In this document: positions 43,091 through 51,567 of the stretch, in pieces
How the letters are laid out: each line of letters opens with the position of its first letter
Position numbering within the stretch: position 1 is the stretch's first letter
DNA from: Flavisphingomonas formosensis
GTDB lineage: Bacteria; Pseudomonadota; Alphaproteobacteria; Sphingomonadales; Sphingomonadaceae
Assembly: GCF_009755815.1 (NCBI RefSeq)
Contig: NZ_WRPK01000018.1
Coordinates: 1-64,000 of the forward strand
Direction of reading: 5' to 3'
DNA length: 64,000 bases
The notes under the pieces: generated by a model
Database searches by the model: none
What the model saw: the letters and a program-made list of their open reading frames with translations, nothing else
Told to the model about the DNA's origin: nothing
Position numbers and translations under genes: made by a program

Positions 43091-43309
43091 GTGCCAAGCC
43101 TTACCGATGGAGAAATCCGCCGCGCCTTAAAAGAGGTCGAACAAAGCGGCAAACAGCTCAGCCTCGTCGATGGCGAGGGACACGGCCCGCATCACCGGCG
43201 GTCGTCATGTCGTCGTGAAATGTGCCAGCCATTTTTCGTTCAGCAGGCCAATCCGGAAGAGTTCAATCGCGTGGCCAACGCATTCTGGCGCGAGAACGAA
43301 AAAGGCTGA
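43091..43309 (+). pseudogene. Tyrosine integrase N-terminal remnant
   Basis: The GTG-initiated frame begins SLTDGEIRRALKEVEQSGKQ and LVDGEG. This matches the arm-DNA-binding start of a family of integrases that begin with LTD..IR.A and (L)DGEG. After about residue 32 the match is lost and the reading becomes Arg/Ser-rich; the catalytic domain is absent. It marks the former end of an integrated element. The last 24 codons (NPEEFNRVANAFWRENEKG) may belong to another fragment. Confidence 0.55.
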
Positions 43310-43762
43310 CGGCCGAGCCACCTGCGGCGTGACATGTGCCGCAGGCCGCGAAGTCCCTGCCCTATTCGGGCGGCGACTTCCGAAGGTGCGCCGGTGGAGC
43401 TGCTTGGGTTCCACGGAATCAATCTTCGCCTCTGCCCCGATGCGAGGACGGCCGCCGAGGCGGTAGCATTCGAGCGGCTGAGTGTGAGACCGGTCGGATT
43501 CCGCGCCGATACCGGGTCGCTTGACTGACCTCGAACGCTGCCTGCTTGCTGTATCTCGCCGTCGATGTCCGGCTCAGCTCCTTTAGATTGAAGCTGAGTT
43601 AGCCGAGCGACCTAACCATGGCAGGATGACAGTTCCGCGCTGCCGATACTCATGCTGATGATACTGCCCGCACGAGTCCGCAGTTACACCGTGTCTTCGG
43701 GCAGCCTCCTTGATTCGTGAGATTGCCCTCGCGGAGCGATACCCGTCCGGGCATCGACCCCC
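43310..43762. other. Gap without a supported gene
   Basis: Short ORFs on both strands lack ribosome-binding sites and recognisable domains. A CTCAGCT...AGCTGAG hairpin lies near 43570-43600. The stretch connects the integrase remnant with the first alpA-bearing repeat and looks like decayed mobile-element DNA. Confidence 0.45.
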
Positions 43763-44252
43763 CTCGATTGTTCGGGATCATATCAATGATCTGAATTCAT
43801 TGCAGAAAATATTTTTTCACTCAAATACTACCGGCTTAGGACCCGTCAGGAACCTACATTGCTGAAATTGTTGAGGAATTTCGACCGATCTCCGCAAGCT
43901 ATCTATCGACTACTATCGGCTCTGTGCGCGCTGTTCCAGCGCTGACGCCCGGACTCGGATCGCGGCAAAAAGTACCGTCAGCGTCATCGGATTCCGGCGC
44001 CTACCCGGACAGGCAAAGTCTGCCTGCATCAGGTCTCCTCCACAGTGGAGGATAGGACATGACCAAAAAGCTAAGCCGTGTACGCGTCCTGATGATGCCG
44101 TATCAAGATGACGACGAAGTGACCCGGTGGGGTATTCCGGCCCCGCCACCGTGCTGACAGGGCTGCCACGAACGATCCGACGGCATGAACTTCGACTGAT
44201 CGTGCCGCTCGCCGACAGCACGATCTACGAAATGGAGAAGCGCGGCGACTTC
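43763..44252 (+). repeat. Long imperfect direct repeat, copy 1
   Basis: This ~490-bp segment, from CTCGATTGTTCGGG to the GGCGACT in alpA, recurs at 56162-56648 in the same orientation. By eye it is roughly 80-85 % identical over its whole length. Shared landmarks are TTGCAGAAAATATTTTT, AAGCTATCTATCGACTACTA, CGGCAAAAAGTACCGTCA and the beginning of an AlpA gene. The divergence is spread out, so the copies are old or came from related elements. Confidence 0.85.
44059..44157 (+). CDS. 32-aa ORF preceding alpA
   Basis: GTGGAGGATAGG precedes ATG 44059. The frame (MTKKLSRVRVLMMPYQDDDE, then a Pro/Trp-rich end) closes at a TGA that overlaps the GTG at 44151 inside the alpA frame. The second repeat copy has the same ATG, but the frame breaks after 16 codons. 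It may be a leader ORF for alpA translation. Confidence 0.35.
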   Translation: MTKKLSRVRVLMMPYQDDDEVTRWGIPAPPPC

Positions 44253-44429
44253 CCTCGCCGGTTCAATCTCACGCCGCGGTGCGTGGTATGGAATCTGGAG
44301 GAGGTCGAAACGTGGCTGGAACAACGCCGCCAGACCTATCTTGAAGGCCGAGCGAAGATCGCGCCAGCGCCCGATGTCCATCAGCGCAAGATCTGGCTTG
44401 TAAGACCGAAAGACGGCTCAGCAAGCTGA
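44127..44429 (+). CDS. AlpA-family regulator
   Basis: The frame is 100 aa from GTG 44127; a GTG at 44151, overlapping the preceding TGA, would give 92 aa. RLIVPLADSTIYEMEKRGDF, then PRRFNLTPRCVVWNLEEVETWLEQRR, is the AlpA/excisionase winged-helix pattern. AlpA proteins control integrase or excision genes of islands and prophages. The integrase here is a remnant 0.8 kb upstream. A hairpin follows the stop. Confidence 0.8.
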   Translation: MGYSGPATVLTGLPRTIRRHELRLIVPLADSTIYEMEKRGDFPRRFNLTPRCVVWNLEEVETWLEQRRQTYLEGRAKIAPAPDVHQRKIWLVRPKDGSAS

Positions 44430-44434
44430 CCGAC

Positions 44435-44464
44435 GGACCACCGTCTTTCAGGATGCGGTGGTCC
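44435..44464 (+). terminator. Hairpin after alpA
   Basis: GGACCACCG and CGGTGGTCC form a perfect 9-bp stem with a 12-base loop, starting six bases after the alpA stop. No T-run follows, so termination would rest on the stem. Confidence 0.5.
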
Positions 44465-44510
44465 TAAACAAGTCCGAGCCCCTCACCAAACTTCGCCAGA
44501 CATACCGCGG

Positions 44511-44528
44511 CGTCCAATCACTTGGACG
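44511..44528. promoter_or_regulatory. 18-bp operator, site 1 (before SDR-MFS-monooxygenase)
   Basis: CGTCCAATCACTTGGACG has perfect 7-bp arms around four bases, 81 bp before the SDR ATG. Two near-identical sites lie at 54194 and 55208, both beside the LysR gene of this block. The position and T-N12-A symmetry suit a LysR activation site. Confidence 0.65.
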
Positions 44529-44609
44529 ATGTTTCCAATCCTAGCTGACTTCTGGGCTGATCGTCTCGCGACTAATTTCGCGGCTGACCAGCAACAAGGA
44601 GTCAGCGAT

Positions 44610-45350
44610 ATGAAACCTCTCCATGGAAAGCGCGCCTTCGTCACCGGTGGCAGTCGGGGGATAGGCGCCGCGATTGGCCGCCGCTTTGCCGCCGATGGCG
44701 CGGATGTAGCCATAGGCTATGAACGCTCGGCCGAGGCGGCGAACGCTATCGCGGCCGAAATCCAAAGCGCCGGCAACCACGCGGTCGCCATCCAGATGAA
44801 TGCGGCAGATCCTACCTCGATCAAGCGGGCCGTCGATCGCGCTGCCAAGGAACTCGGCGGCCTGGACATCCTCGTCAACAACGCGGGCATCATCAGCTAC
44901 GGAACGGTCGAAGAGATAACGCTCGAACAGATCGACGCGATGCTTGCCGTCAACGTCCGTGGCGTGATCCTCGCCACGCAGGCGGCGCTTGCGCACATGC
45001 CGAACGGTGGGCGGATCATCTCGACCGGAAGCAATCTCGCCGATCGCGTGCCGGATGCCGGCAAGGCGCTCTATTCGGCCAGCAAGTCCGCGCTCGTCGC
45101 CTGGACCAAGGGTGCGGCGCGCGATCTCGGCCCGCGCGGCATCACCGTCAATCTCGTCCATCCCGGATCGACCAACACCGACATGAACCCGGCCGATGGC
45201 CCCCATGCCGAGGCGCAGCGTCAGCGGATGGCGATCAAGGAATATGGCCGGCCCGAGGATGTCGCCGCGCTCTATGCGTTCCTCGCCAGCGACGAGGCGC
45301 GCTCGGTGAACGGCACCGGCTTCACCATCGACGGCGGAGCCAACGCATGA
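44610..45350 (+). CDS. Short-chain dehydrogenase/reductase
   Basis: The 246-aa SDR has VTGGSRGIGAAIGRRFA, NNAGIISYG, STGSNLADR (Ser) and YSASKSALV (Tyr, Lys), and ends with GTGFTIDGGANA. It is first in an operon with an exporter and a FAD monooxygenase. AAGGAG precedes the ATG. The stop overlaps the MFS start as ATGA. It would act on a quinone or carbonyl substrate; specificity is not predictable. Confidence 0.9.
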   Translation: MKPLHGKRAFVTGGSRGIGAAIGRRFAADGADVAIGYERSAEAANAIAAEIQSAGNHAVAIQMNAADPTSIKRAVDRAAKELGGLDILVNNAGIISYGTVEEITLEQIDAMLAVNVRGVILATQAALAHMPNGGRIISTGSNLADRVPDAGKALYSASKSALVAWTKGAARDLGPRGITVNLVHPGSTNTDMNPADGPHAEAQRQRMAIKEYGRPEDVAALYAFLASDEARSVNGTGFTIDGGANA

Positions 45351-46606
45351 CACCCGCCGGCGACCACCCCGAACAAGCCCTGAACCGGGCGCTGATCCTG
45401 CTCGCGCCGACGGTCACTACCGTCGTCGCGGCCGAATTCATCGTCGTGGGGCTCCTCCCGCTCATCGCGCAGGATCTGCACATACCGCTCGCCCAGGCAG
45501 GCGGGCTGGCGGGGTGGTTCGCCTTCTCGGCGGCGGTCGGCGGGCCCTTCGTCACCCTCATCGCGAGCCGGCTTTCGCCGCGCGTCGTCCTCACGGCGAC
45601 GTTGTTGCTGTTCGCCGCCGGCAACGCGCTGATCGCGGTGGCATCCGGCTTTACGCCGATGCTGGTGGCGAGGGTGGTTCAGGGCGCCGCCCTGCCCGCC
45701 TTCATCAGCGTCGGCGCATCGCTCGTCACGCGGCTCGCCCCGCCCGACGCACATGGCAAGGGACTCGCGCGCGCCAATATGGGCTTCGTGCTCGGCGTGC
45801 TGCTAGCGCTGCCGGCGGGTGTCGCGCTGGCAGAGGGTGGCAGCTGGCGCGTGCCGTTCGCCGTGCTGGCAGCCGCTTCGCTGGTGCTCGTCCCTATCGT
45901 GGCCCTTCTGTTCCCCGATGCACCGGAGGGCAAGCCGGCTGCGATCCATGGCCAGCTCGCGCTGTTGCGCCGCCCTCGCTTCCTCGCGCACCTTGTCCTG
46001 TCGGTGCTGCTCTTCGCGGCGATGTTTTCAGCCTATACCTATCTGGGTGCTTGGATCGAACGGGCCATCGGCCTGCCGGCGTTGGGCGTCGCGCTAGTCC
46101 TGTTCCTGTTCGGCGGCGCCGGGCTTGCGGGCAACATGATCGCCGGGCGGTTCGCGGACCGCGCACCGCTGCGCGCAATGGCGGCGGCGATGCTCCTGCT
46201 GGTCGCAGCCGTCAACGCGACCGCGCTGGCCGGTGGTGCTCTGCTCGTGGCGGCTGTCCCGCTGGCGCTGTGGAGCATCGGCCACACCGCGTCGGTGACG
46301 CTAGGCCAGATCCGCGTGACCCTGGCCGGGCGGGAAGCGCCATCCTTCGCGATGACGCTCAACATCTCCGCCGCCAATCTCGGCATCGCGATCGGCACGC
46401 TCGTTGGCGGCCAGGCTATCGACGCGCTGGGTATCGGCGCGATCGGCCTCGGGCCGATCGCCTTCGCGGTGCCGGCGCTCTTTCTCCTCGCGGCTCTCGG
46501 TCGCAGCGCGGCGGACAGCTTCGCGGTCATCGACCGGGTGCGTTCGGAATGCCTGCACCGCATCGGCCACGCCGACCTGCTTCACCCGAGCGGTCCGCGA
46601 GGCTGA
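45347..46606 (+). CDS. MFS transporter (drug/sugar exporter-like)
   Basis: The 419-aa protein has twelve predicted hydrophobic segments. The DHA1-type N-terminus is VVAAEFIVVGLLPLIAQDL, followed by RVVQGAALPAF. A central loop (PDAPEGKPAAIHGQ) separates the two halves. A ~30-residue cytoplasmic tail is longer than usual. Being coupled to an SDR and a monooxygenase, it may export a toxic or modified compound. Confidence 0.87.
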   Translation: MTPAGDHPEQALNRALILLAPTVTTVVAAEFIVVGLLPLIAQDLHIPLAQAGGLAGWFAFSAAVGGPFVTLIASRLSPRVVLTATLLLFAAGNALIAVASGFTPMLVARVVQGAALPAFISVGASLVTRLAPPDAHGKGLARANMGFVLGVLLALPAGVALAEGGSWRVPFAVLAAASLVLVPIVALLFPDAPEGKPAAIHGQLALLRRPRFLAHLVLSVLLFAAMFSAYTYLGAWIERAIGLPALGVALVLFLFGGAGLAGNMIAGRFADRAPLRAMAAAMLLLVAAVNATALAGGALLVAAVPLALWSIGHTASVTLGQIRVTLAGREAPSFAMTLNISAANLGIAIGTLVGGQAIDALGIGAIGLGPIAFAVPALFLLAALGRSAADSFAVIDRVRSECLHRIGHADLLHPSGPRG

Positions 46607-46643
46607 ACCAAAAGGCGCGGACCTTGCCCGAAAGGCGATCGCA

Positions 46644-47774
46644 GTGACCGTCAAGCATCCTGATATCCTCGTGGTCGGCGGCTCGCTTGCCGGGCTGACA
46701 TTTGCGCTGGCAAGCGCCAGCCGCGGCGTTCCCGTCCGCATCGTCGAGCGCGCGGAACGCCGGACGCTGGGCGGGGACAATCTCAATATCGACCTCGCCG
46801 CGATCGCGCGGACGGTGAACTGCGATCTGCGCGTCGAAGCAAAACTGCCGGTGGTGCGTGCCTTCCGAGATCGCCACCTGACCACCTGGCCCGCGCTCTA
46901 TGGCTGGCTGCGCGATCGCGCTGCCGAGATGCCCGGCATCACGCTTGAAGAAAGCCACGCTGTTGCGTCGGTAGCAGCTGAAGGCGACCGCGCGATCGTA
47001 ACCTTTGCGGACGGCACAAGCACGACCGCCGATGCGGTGATCGGCGCCGATGGCTATCACAGCGTCGTGCGGCGTGCGGTTGCGCCCGATCAGCCGCTCG
47101 CAAGCTATGCCGGCTATCTCGTATGGCGCAGGCTGGTCGAGGAAAGCGCGCTTTCCGCCCCGATCGCATGGCCGACTGAAGGCGGCCTGTGGATCATGCT
47201 GGAACAGGGCTATCGCCTCGTCGCCGCGGTGCTGCCGGGGCGTGACGGATCGCTTGAGATCGGGCGTCGACAGGTCACCTTCGCCTGGTTCGACGGCCGG
47301 CGGGACGAACTGTTGCGCCGCACCGGCTGCCTCGATTCGGATCGCCACGTCGTCGGCACGCTGTCGGCCCACGCGATCACTGCCGAAGTGCGCGAAGAGC
47401 TTTCTGCGCTGGTGCCTCGGCTATGGCCCGAACCTTGGACGGAGGCGGTCGCCTATGGCGTGCGCACGCCGGGCGCGATGCGCGGGGCGCCGATCGCGGA
47501 ATACAAGCCTGAGCGGCTGGCTGCAGGACCGATCGCGATCATCGGCGACGCCGCGCACGGGGTGTCGCCGATGACCGGCAGCGGCTATGCGACAGCGGTG
47601 GACGACGCTTTCGTGCTGGCGACCATGCTGGCCGAGCGCGACGCTGCGGAACCGCCCGCTGACCTGCTGAAGCGTTACGAACGCGCGCGGCTGCCCTACA
47701 CACGCGGCCTTGTCGATCATTCGCGGCGGCTGTCGGCGGACTTCACCCACTATGTCGCGAGCTGGCTCGGCTGA
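46644..47774 (+). CDS. FAD-dependent monooxygenase
   Basis: The 376-aa flavoprotein hydroxylase starts at GTG 46644. ILVVGGSLAGLTFALA binds FAD, VIGADGYHSVVRR is the DG motif, and GDAAHGVSPMTGSGYATAVD is the second FAD motif. These are marks of the p-hydroxybenzoate hydroxylase-like group acting on aromatic compounds. It is the third gene of the operon, 37 bases after the MFS stop. Its last 25 bases overlap the converging AraC gene. Confidence 0.87.
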   Translation: MTVKHPDILVVGGSLAGLTFALASASRGVPVRIVERAERRTLGGDNLNIDLAAIARTVNCDLRVEAKLPVVRAFRDRHLTTWPALYGWLRDRAAEMPGITLEESHAVASVAAEGDRAIVTFADGTSTTADAVIGADGYHSVVRRAVAPDQPLASYAGYLVWRRLVEESALSAPIAWPTEGGLWIMLEQGYRLVAAVLPGRDGSLEIGRRQVTFAWFDGRRDELLRRTGCLDSDRHVVGTLSAHAITAEVREELSALVPRLWPEPWTEAVAYGVRTPGAMRGAPIAEYKPERLAAGPIAIIGDAAHGVSPMTGSGYATAVDDAFVLATMLAERDAAEPPADLLKRYERARLPYTRGLVDHSRRLSADFTHYVASWLG

Positions 47775-48700
47775 ACCGATTCGAGCCGCAATGCGCCGGG
47801 CCGTACTCCGTAGCGCTTAAGGATCGCGCGGCTGAGCGCGCCTTCGGACGCATAGCCCACGTCCGCCGCGATCCGAGCGATCGGGTCGAGCGTGCCCGCG
47901 AGCCGTTGCCGCGCCGCCGAGAGCCGCAGCTCGGCCAGGAAGGCCATCGGCGCCATCCCGGCGTGCTTGCGAAAGGTCCGCACCAGGGTCGCGCGCGAGG
48001 CGACCGCCACCGTCGCCATCTCGTCGAGCGTCCAGGCCCGCGCGAGATCTTTCAGCATCGCCAGCACCACGCGCGCGGTCGTCCGGTCGCGCAGCAGCGA
48101 GAGTGTGTGGCCCGCAGACTGTTCGGCGGTCAGATAGTCGCGCAGCAACATCACGAACACGGCCCGCGCAAGGTCGGCAGCGATGACCTCAGCCCCTGGC
48201 CTGTCGCCGTCCAGTTCATCACGAATATCGGCCAGGAGATGCCGAAAGCGTTCGAGCAGCGGCTCGTCCGCTGTATGGATTACGATCTCGTCGGGTAGCG
48301 CGGCGAGCAACGGATGGCGATCGGCCGCCTCAAACCAGAGACGGCCGCAGAGCAGCTCAGTATCGGCGGATTCCCCGGCGATAGAGCGGCGACGGATGCC
48401 ATTGCGCAGGGTGCTGACGATCGGCCGCCCAACGCCGCCCAAGTGGCTGCGCACGACATGCGCATCGCCGTGCGGTAAAAGCAACACGTCTCCCGCGTTC
48501 AACTCCAGCGCATCAAGCCCGGGCCGCTCGACGATGCATGAGCCGCGCATGACGATATGGAATTGTGCCCAGCCGCCCCCGTCAGGCGCATGCGGCGACT
48601 CCCACGTACCGCCGAAGCGGCAGACATCCTCGATCACCGGGCGCATCTTGAGCAGCGGGACCATCGCGTTCAGCAGGTCTGCGGTGGCAGCCTCGGTCAT
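47750..48700 (-). CDS. AraC-family regulator, RclR-like (cupin_6)
   Basis: The 316-aa regulator has an N-terminal cupin_6 domain (GSCIVERPGLDALELNAGDV, LLLPHGDAHVV) and a C-terminal double helix-turn-helix (IARIAADVGYASEGALSRAI). It aligns by eye with E. coli RclR. C27 (DVCRFGGTW) and C118 (ELLCGRL) fall at RclR Cys21 and Cys89, the residues RclR uses to sense hypochlorous acid. It is divergent from an AhpD-like gene and a DUF417 gene; DUF417 is the RclC family. Likely activates that pair under reactive-chlorine or similar stress. Confidence 0.82.
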   Translation of the reverse strand: MTEAATADLLNAMVPLLKMRPVIEDVCRFGGTWESPHAPDGGGWAQFHIVMRGSCIVERPGLDALELNAGDVLLLPHGDAHVVRSHLGGVGRPIVSTLRNGIRRRSIAGESADTELLCGRLWFEAADRHPLLAALPDEIVIHTADEPLLERFRHLLADIRDELDGDRPGAEVIAADLARAVFVMLLRDYLTAEQSAGHTLSLLRDRTTARVVLAMLKDLARAWTLDEMATVAVASRATLVRTFRKHAGMAPMAFLAELRLSAARQRLAGTLDPIARIAADVGYASEGALSRAILKRYGVRPGALRLESVQPSQLAT

Positions 48701-48738
48701 GTCCGATCACTCCTGATCCGCCAGGCCATCGCGATGAT

Positions 48739-48759
48739 CCGCACCGCCATCCCGTGCGG
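48739..48759. promoter_or_regulatory. Inverted repeat in araC-ahpD divergent promoter
   Basis: CCGCAC and GTGCGG (6-bp arms, nine-base spacer) lie midway in the 108-bp gap between the AraC-type gene and the AhpD-like gene. It is a candidate site for the RclR-like protein, by position only. Confidence 0.35.
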
Positions 48760-48808
48760 GGGCATGCGGGTCCATTTTCCAGTCACTGCCAACGTCAAGG
48801 AGGTCATC

Positions 48809-49147
48809 ATGGCAATGCTCGACTGGAATACTTACCGCAGCCAGGTCGTCGCGGGTGTAGGCGAATTCGCAAAGCTCAGCCCGGATACGGTAAAGGGCTA
48901 CGGCACGCTCGGTGGCGCGGGCGCGAAGACCGGCCACCTCGACGCCAAGACGCGCGAGCTGATCGCGCTGGCGGTGGCGATCAGCCTGCGCTGCGACGGT
49001 TGCATTACCGTGCACGCCGCCGAGGCCAAGAAGCTCGGCGCGACCGAGGGCGAGCTGGCCGAAGCGCTGGGCGTCGCGGTCTCGATCAACGCCGGCGCGG
49101 CGCTCGTCTTCTCGGTGCGAGCGCACGATGCCTTCAAGGCTGCTTGA
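48809..49147 (+). CDS. AhpD-like carboxymuconolactone decarboxylase-family protein
   Basis: The 112-aa helical protein has the redox motif RCDGCITVHAAEA (C62, C65, with His nearby), as in AhpD-type peroxidase reductants. AAGGAGGT gives a very strong ribosome-binding site. It is first in a two-gene unit with DUF417 and divergent from the RclR-like gene. It probably detoxifies peroxide or chloramine using thiols. Confidence 0.87.
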   Translation: MAMLDWNTYRSQVVAGVGEFAKLSPDTVKGYGTLGGAGAKTGHLDAKTRELIALAVAISLRCDGCITVHAAEAKKLGATEGELAEALGVAVSINAGAALVFSVRAHDAFKAA

Positions 49148-49162
49148 GCGGAGGGCGAAACG

Positions 49163-49798
49163 ATGACTCGCATCATTACCCAAGCGCTCGGCATCGCCGC
49201 GGCCGCACCGTCGCACCGCATCGGCATCGGCGCGACGAAGATCGCGATCGCGATCATCTTCCTGTGGATCGGCGCGCTGAAGTTCGTGCCCTACGAGGCG
49301 GACAGCATCACGCCGTTCGTCGCCAACAGTCCGGTTATGTCGTTCTTCTACGAGCGCCCGGCCGAGTACAATGCCCACCTGACCCATGAGGGCGAGCTGA
49401 AGCCGGCCGAGCGCGCGTGGCAGATCGGGAACAACACCTATGGCTTTTCCAAGGGGCTCGGAACCTTGGAACTGGCGATCGGCTTTCTGACGCTTGCCGG
49501 CCTGGTCTCGCGCAGGCTGGGGATGGCAGGGGCGCTGCTCGCTTTTGCGACGCCGTTCGTGACCCTGTCCTTCCTGGTCACGACGCCCGAGGCATGGGTG
49601 CCGGCGCTGGGCGACGCGCAGCACGGCTTTCCCTACCTGTCCGGAGCCGGCCGTCTGGTGCTGAAGGACGTAGCCTTGCTCGCGGGCGCCTGGCTGATCA
49701 TCGTCGACACCGCCAGGGCGCTGCTCGCGACGAAGGAAGATGCGACGATCAGTCGCCTGGCTGATCCCTATCGGAAGGGCGCACGCCGGGTCGCATGA
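49163..49798 (+). CDS. DUF417 (YkgB/RclC-family) inner-membrane protein
   Basis: The 211-aa protein has four hydrophobic segments. TKIAIAIIFLWIGALKFVPYE, split by the family's polar loop (EADSITPFVANSPVMSFFY), is the DUF417 signature. E. coli RclC belongs here and contributes to survival of hypochlorous acid; its reaction is unknown. GGAGGG precedes ATG 49163. It follows the AhpD-like gene by 15 bases. Confidence 0.87.
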   Translation: MTRIITQALGIAAAAPSHRIGIGATKIAIAIIFLWIGALKFVPYEADSITPFVANSPVMSFFYERPAEYNAHLTHEGELKPAERAWQIGNNTYGFSKGLGTLELAIGFLTLAGLVSRRLGMAGALLAFATPFVTLSFLVTTPEAWVPALGDAQHGFPYLSGAGRLVLKDVALLAGAWLIIVDTARALLATKEDATISRLADPYRKGARRVA

Positions 49799-50050
49799 GA
49801 GAGGATGCCACCGCTGGCTGGGCGAGCGGTGGCATCGCGCTGCCCGACAATTGCGCGCCGGGTGTCTTCTCATTTGCGGGAAGGCTGGCTTGTGGACCGG
49901 GGCGCTCTGCGCAGGCGAGCCAGCTTTCCCTCGATCGTCTGCACCATCATCGTCGTACCAAGGATCAGCGGCTCGGCGGCGAGCGAGGGCAACATCGCGG
50001 TGGCAACAGCCAGACGAGCCCTTTCGCGCGCAGCAGTTCGGTCACGCCGA
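49799..50050. other. Gap with a possible broken minus-strand ORF
   Basis: Downstream of the GMC gene on the minus strand, a GTG overlapping its stop opens a 29-codon frame (VIGVTELLRAKGLVWLL). After a frameshift, another frame reads LAVATAMLPSLAAEPLILG and TMMVQTIEGKLARLRR. This looks like a decayed small gene of unknown family. No plus-strand gene is supported. Confidence 0.3.
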
Positions 50051-51550
50051 TCACCGGACGAGCTTCCGGCTGATCGCCTCGGCCATCATGATCGTCGTCA
50101 CGTTGGTCGGTGCCGAGACAATGTCAGGCATGATCGAGGCATCGACGACGTGCAGTCCTTCAACGCCGCGCACCTTCCCGACGCTGTCGACAACCGCCGT
50201 CGGATCGGACTCGGCTCCCATCGGCACGCTCGAGGTCGGATGCGAGTAGCCGTCGATCTGCGCGATGATAGCGCGGTCGAGCGCAAGGTCGTCCTCGACA
50301 TCCGCCCCCGGCGCCATCTCGAACGCGATCGTATCGCTGAACGGCGCGGTGCGGCCGATCCGGCGCGACAGGCGCACCGCTTCCTTCATACGGCGCAGGT
50401 CGCTCGGATCGTCGAAGAAATTGAAGCGGATCAGCGGCATCGCCTTGGGATCGCGGCTGGCGAGCCGGATCGATCCGTTTGACTTAGGTAGCGTCACCGC
50501 ACAGGCGAGCACGATCGCCCCGCCGGTTGGGCTGAGCGCCGGATCGAAGATGTGCGTGCCCGATACGTGCAGGTCGAGCTCGTCGGGACCCGCCTCGCTG
50601 GAGTTCGTCCAGACGATCGCCCCGGCGACGGGCGTCATTGAAGAGACCTCAGGCCTCAGCGCGTAGACATTGTAGTAGAAGGGGTGCTCCTTCAGCCGCT
50701 CGCCGACAGGCGCATCGCGCAAGACGGGAATGCCGAGCGCCTCCAGATGTGCGGCCGGGCCGATGCCGGAGCGCATCAGGATCGCCGGGCTGCCATAGGC
50801 GCCCGCCGACAGGATCACCTGTTCCACACGGATCTCCTCGCCGTCGATCAGACGGACGCCGACCGCACGCTTGCCTTCGAACAGGATGGTGTCGATCTCC
50901 GCTCGCCCCCGGATCGTCAGGTTGGGCCGAGCGCGTACATTTTCAGTGAGATATGCGATGCCGGTGTTGATCCTATGCTCGTCCACCACGTTGAGCGGAT
51001 AGGGCGACACGCCATTCTGCTGCGCACCGTTGAAGTCGCTGATGCGCGCGAGCCCGACCGCTTCCGATGCATGCACGAACGCGCGCATCGACGGGGTGAT
51101 TTCCTCCATCGTGCGCTGACGGATCGGGAATGGCCCGGTCCGCCCATGCCACGCGTCATCGCCGGTCGGCGTATTCTCGAGCTCGCGGAAGATCGGGAAC
51201 ACGTCGTCCCACGTCCAACCCTCGACGCCCATCGCAGTCCAGCGCGCGAAGTCCGAAGGTCTCGCACGCATGGCAACCGCGGCGTTCACGCCCGAGCTGC
51301 CGCCCAGCACCTTGCCGCGGATCGCGTTTACGTCATGGCCGAGCGTCGCGCCGTCCTGGGTGTGATACCCCCAGCCGTGCTCGGCATCGCCGCCGACGCG
51401 GTTGGCATGGGCGATCACATCGGGATAGGCGGACGGCGCATAGGCCTCGCCCGCTTCGAGCAACAGGACGCGGCGGCTTGGGTCCTCGCTCAGCCTGCGG
51501 GCGAGCACGGCGCCAGCAGAGCCACCGCCAACGATCACTACGTCGAACAT
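50051..51550 (-). CDS. GMC-family FAD oxidoreductase
   Basis: The 499-aa flavoenzyme starts at ATG 51550 (GAGGAGA upstream) rather than GTG 51571. FDVVIVGGGSAGAVLARRL is the ADP-binding site. RGKVLGGSSGVNAAVAMR is the first GMC signature, and the C-terminal YSHPTSSVPMG carries the active-site His. It oxidises a primary or secondary alcohol; choline and aryl-alcohol dehydrogenases are relatives. It is last in the pirin-WrbA-esterase-GMC operon. Confidence 0.9.
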   Translation of the reverse strand: MFDVVIVGGGSAGAVLARRLSEDPSRRVLLLEAGEAYAPSAYPDVIAHANRVGGDAEHGWGYHTQDGATLGHDVNAIRGKVLGGSSGVNAAVAMRARPSDFARWTAMGVEGWTWDDVFPIFRELENTPTGDDAWHGRTGPFPIRQRTMEEITPSMRAFVHASEAVGLARISDFNGAQQNGVSPYPLNVVDEHRINTGIAYLTENVRARPNLTIRGRAEIDTILFEGKRAVGVRLIDGEEIRVEQVILSAGAYGSPAILMRSGIGPAAHLEALGIPVLRDAPVGERLKEHPFYYNVYALRPEVSSMTPVAGAIVWTNSSEAGPDELDLHVSGTHIFDPALSPTGGAIVLACAVTLPKSNGSIRLASRDPKAMPLIRFNFFDDPSDLRRMKEAVRLSRRIGRTAPFSDTIAFEMAPGADVEDDLALDRAIIAQIDGYSHPTSSVPMGAESDPTAVVDSVGKVRGVEGLHVVDASIMPDIVSAPTNVTTIMMAEAISRKLVR

Positions 51551-51567
51551 CGTCTTTCTCCTCTCGA

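Noticed and set aside
43322-43530. Short ORFs after the integrase remnant
   Set aside because: No ribosome-binding site or known domain; same length on both strands as expected by chance.
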